NCBI GenBank assembly: GCA_029204225.1
Contig: CM055109.1
Location: 45,584,843 to 45,648,842, forward strand
DNA from: Diphasiastrum complanatum
Taxonomy: Eukaryota > Streptophyta > Lycopodiopsida > Lycopodiales > Lycopodiaceae
Direction: 5' to 3'
Length of the DNA stretch: 64,000 nucleotides
Of this stretch, positions 62,966 to 64,000 are shown one piece after another. The notes under the pieces are model-generated. The model was given only the letters and a program-made list of their open reading frames with translations. It was not told where the DNA came from and made no database searches. The number at the start of each line of letters is the position of its first letter. The stretch's first letter is position 1. A program made the position numbers and the translations under genes.

Positions 62966-63691
62966 AATATCTTGAAAAAGATATATCTGATTGGAGAACC
63001 GTAAAGGGCAATGAACTTGTTGAGAAACAAAGAATGTAAAGATCCACAAACAAAATCCAAAACAAAATCTTTTAGGAGAGAAAATAGATTTTAAGGATCA
63101 AGATATGATAGGAAATAGCAAGCTCCAATAACATATCCAAAAGTAATAACTAAAAATGAAAAGTGTAAAAATGAGCCACCCCTTTTCAAAATTTGCAAGC
63201 TCTTTTGATGTAGAGCTCCATTTGACATAAAACTTGGATCAATAGTTTTGCCTCAGCCTAGGACCCTGCACCCTCATCCATATGATTATTTTCAACTTCT
63301 ATCGCAAAAAAGGATGACAAAGATGACTTCTGCTAAAAACTTGAAACTAGGGTTTCTAAAATTGAGGTCTCCAAAAATGGCCAGAAAAGAAAATCACATC
63401 ATCATCGGTGCCGCCGACTTGCTACAACACCAACGGAACTAATAGATCTTAATTCTGGTCAAAAACAAAAAAGTGATGACAAAAATGTGATAAATGTTCT
63501 AGAGAGAGAAAATGGCTAAAGGGCAGTTTCAAGAGAGAGAAAACGCTAGAGAAGAAAATCTTGCATCTTCCCAATTGCTCAAAAAGTTCTCTCATATCAT
63601 GTTATGATTGCAATCACATATAATGATAGTAATGAAGAACAATAACTAAAGCCATACAAGCAATAACTAAGCATAGACAAGATCTCTCGAG
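62966..63691. other. no gene recognised
   Basis: AT-rich sequence. A 64-codon frame at 63248-63442 has no known domain. 63500-63560 has repeated GAGAGAGAAAA. Confidence 0.4.
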
Positions 63692-63886
63692 AAGAGCCCA
63701 AGCAATACCAATTACAAGAGAAGGAATATGATAATATACCTGATCACCAAATGACAACCCTATACATACCATCTAGAGGCCCTTAGTGGAACTGTCTAGA
63801 CATTAGGGCTAATTATGGTACTTCGGTCCCATAAGGACATGCCCTTAGTGGTAACTGGCCTAGTACCTAAAGGTTTGTTAATTAGG
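63692..63886 (+). repeat. dispersed repeat, copy 2
   Basis: The partner of 53382-53575 in the same orientation, with roughly four of five bases identical by eye. Confidence 0.8.
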
Positions 63887-64000
63887 AGAAACAGTAATTA
63901 GGATTAGAGGAGGACAAGTCCATAACAAGAATTATATACAAAAACCATAAATTTCAGCATGGGCTCAAAATTAGGATTGATATCCAAGTATAACGCAAAT

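Overview
This is a nuclear window from a land plant. It is dominated by old, nested retrotransposons, and one host gene can be recognised inside them. Ten short exons between 29.27 and 58.75 kb (plus strand) splice in frame, with GT-AG boundaries and no stop codon, into about 350 residues of IFT172. IFT172 is a WD40/TPR subunit of the intraflagellar transport B complex. Flowering plants and conifers have lost cilia and IFT genes, so the host should be a plant with swimming sperm: a fern, cycad, Ginkgo, lycophyte or bryophyte. The long repeat-filled introns (3.9, 20.5 and 2.7 kb seen in full) favour a large genome such as a fern, cycad or Ginkgo; that part is inference.

Layout. 0-29 kb (upstream of, or inside an early intron of, IFT172): a decayed LINE with endonuclease, reverse transcriptase and C-terminal zinc knuckle (1-2.6 kb); a hAT-type transposase remnant (3.1-3.6 kb, minus); two 5' fragments of a second LINE lineage, ORF1 plus endonuclease only (3.9-5.5 kb minus and 18.9-20.3 kb plus); a LINE reverse transcriptase in a single frame with two TAG codons (6.4-7.7 kb); pieces of Ty3/gypsy chromoviruses (8-12.9 kb); further LINE tails; an LTR family present three times (13.7, 17.7 and 20.4 kb); and an almost complete Ty1/copia element on the minus strand (21.5-26.65 kb).

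29-59 kb: IFT172. Its 3.9-kb intron holds gypsy gag-protease and LTR relics. Its 20.5-kb intron holds a chromovirus with both LTRs and a 5-bp target duplication (36.3-41.1 kb), itself interrupted by a 1,031-bp solo LTR. It also holds the older gypsy relic that the chromovirus split, a (AT)60 array, a copia gag relic, a second deleted chromovirus on the minus strand (45.75-49.95 kb) and a copia remnant between direct repeats (50.6-52.8 kb). 59-64 kb has diverged duplications and no gene I can recognise; the next IFT172 exon was not found.

The most useful observations are: (1) IFT172 with transposon-filled introns; (2) chromovirus LTRs that begin AGTTA and end TAACT instead of TG...CA, with target duplications placing the boundaries; (3) repeated CAG-to-TAG changes in LINE reading frames, as expected from deamination of methylated CHG sites; (4) two LINE fragments that keep the 5' half and stop at the same point. 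I saw no tRNA, rRNA or CRISPR array. Comparisons with known families are from memory and by eye.
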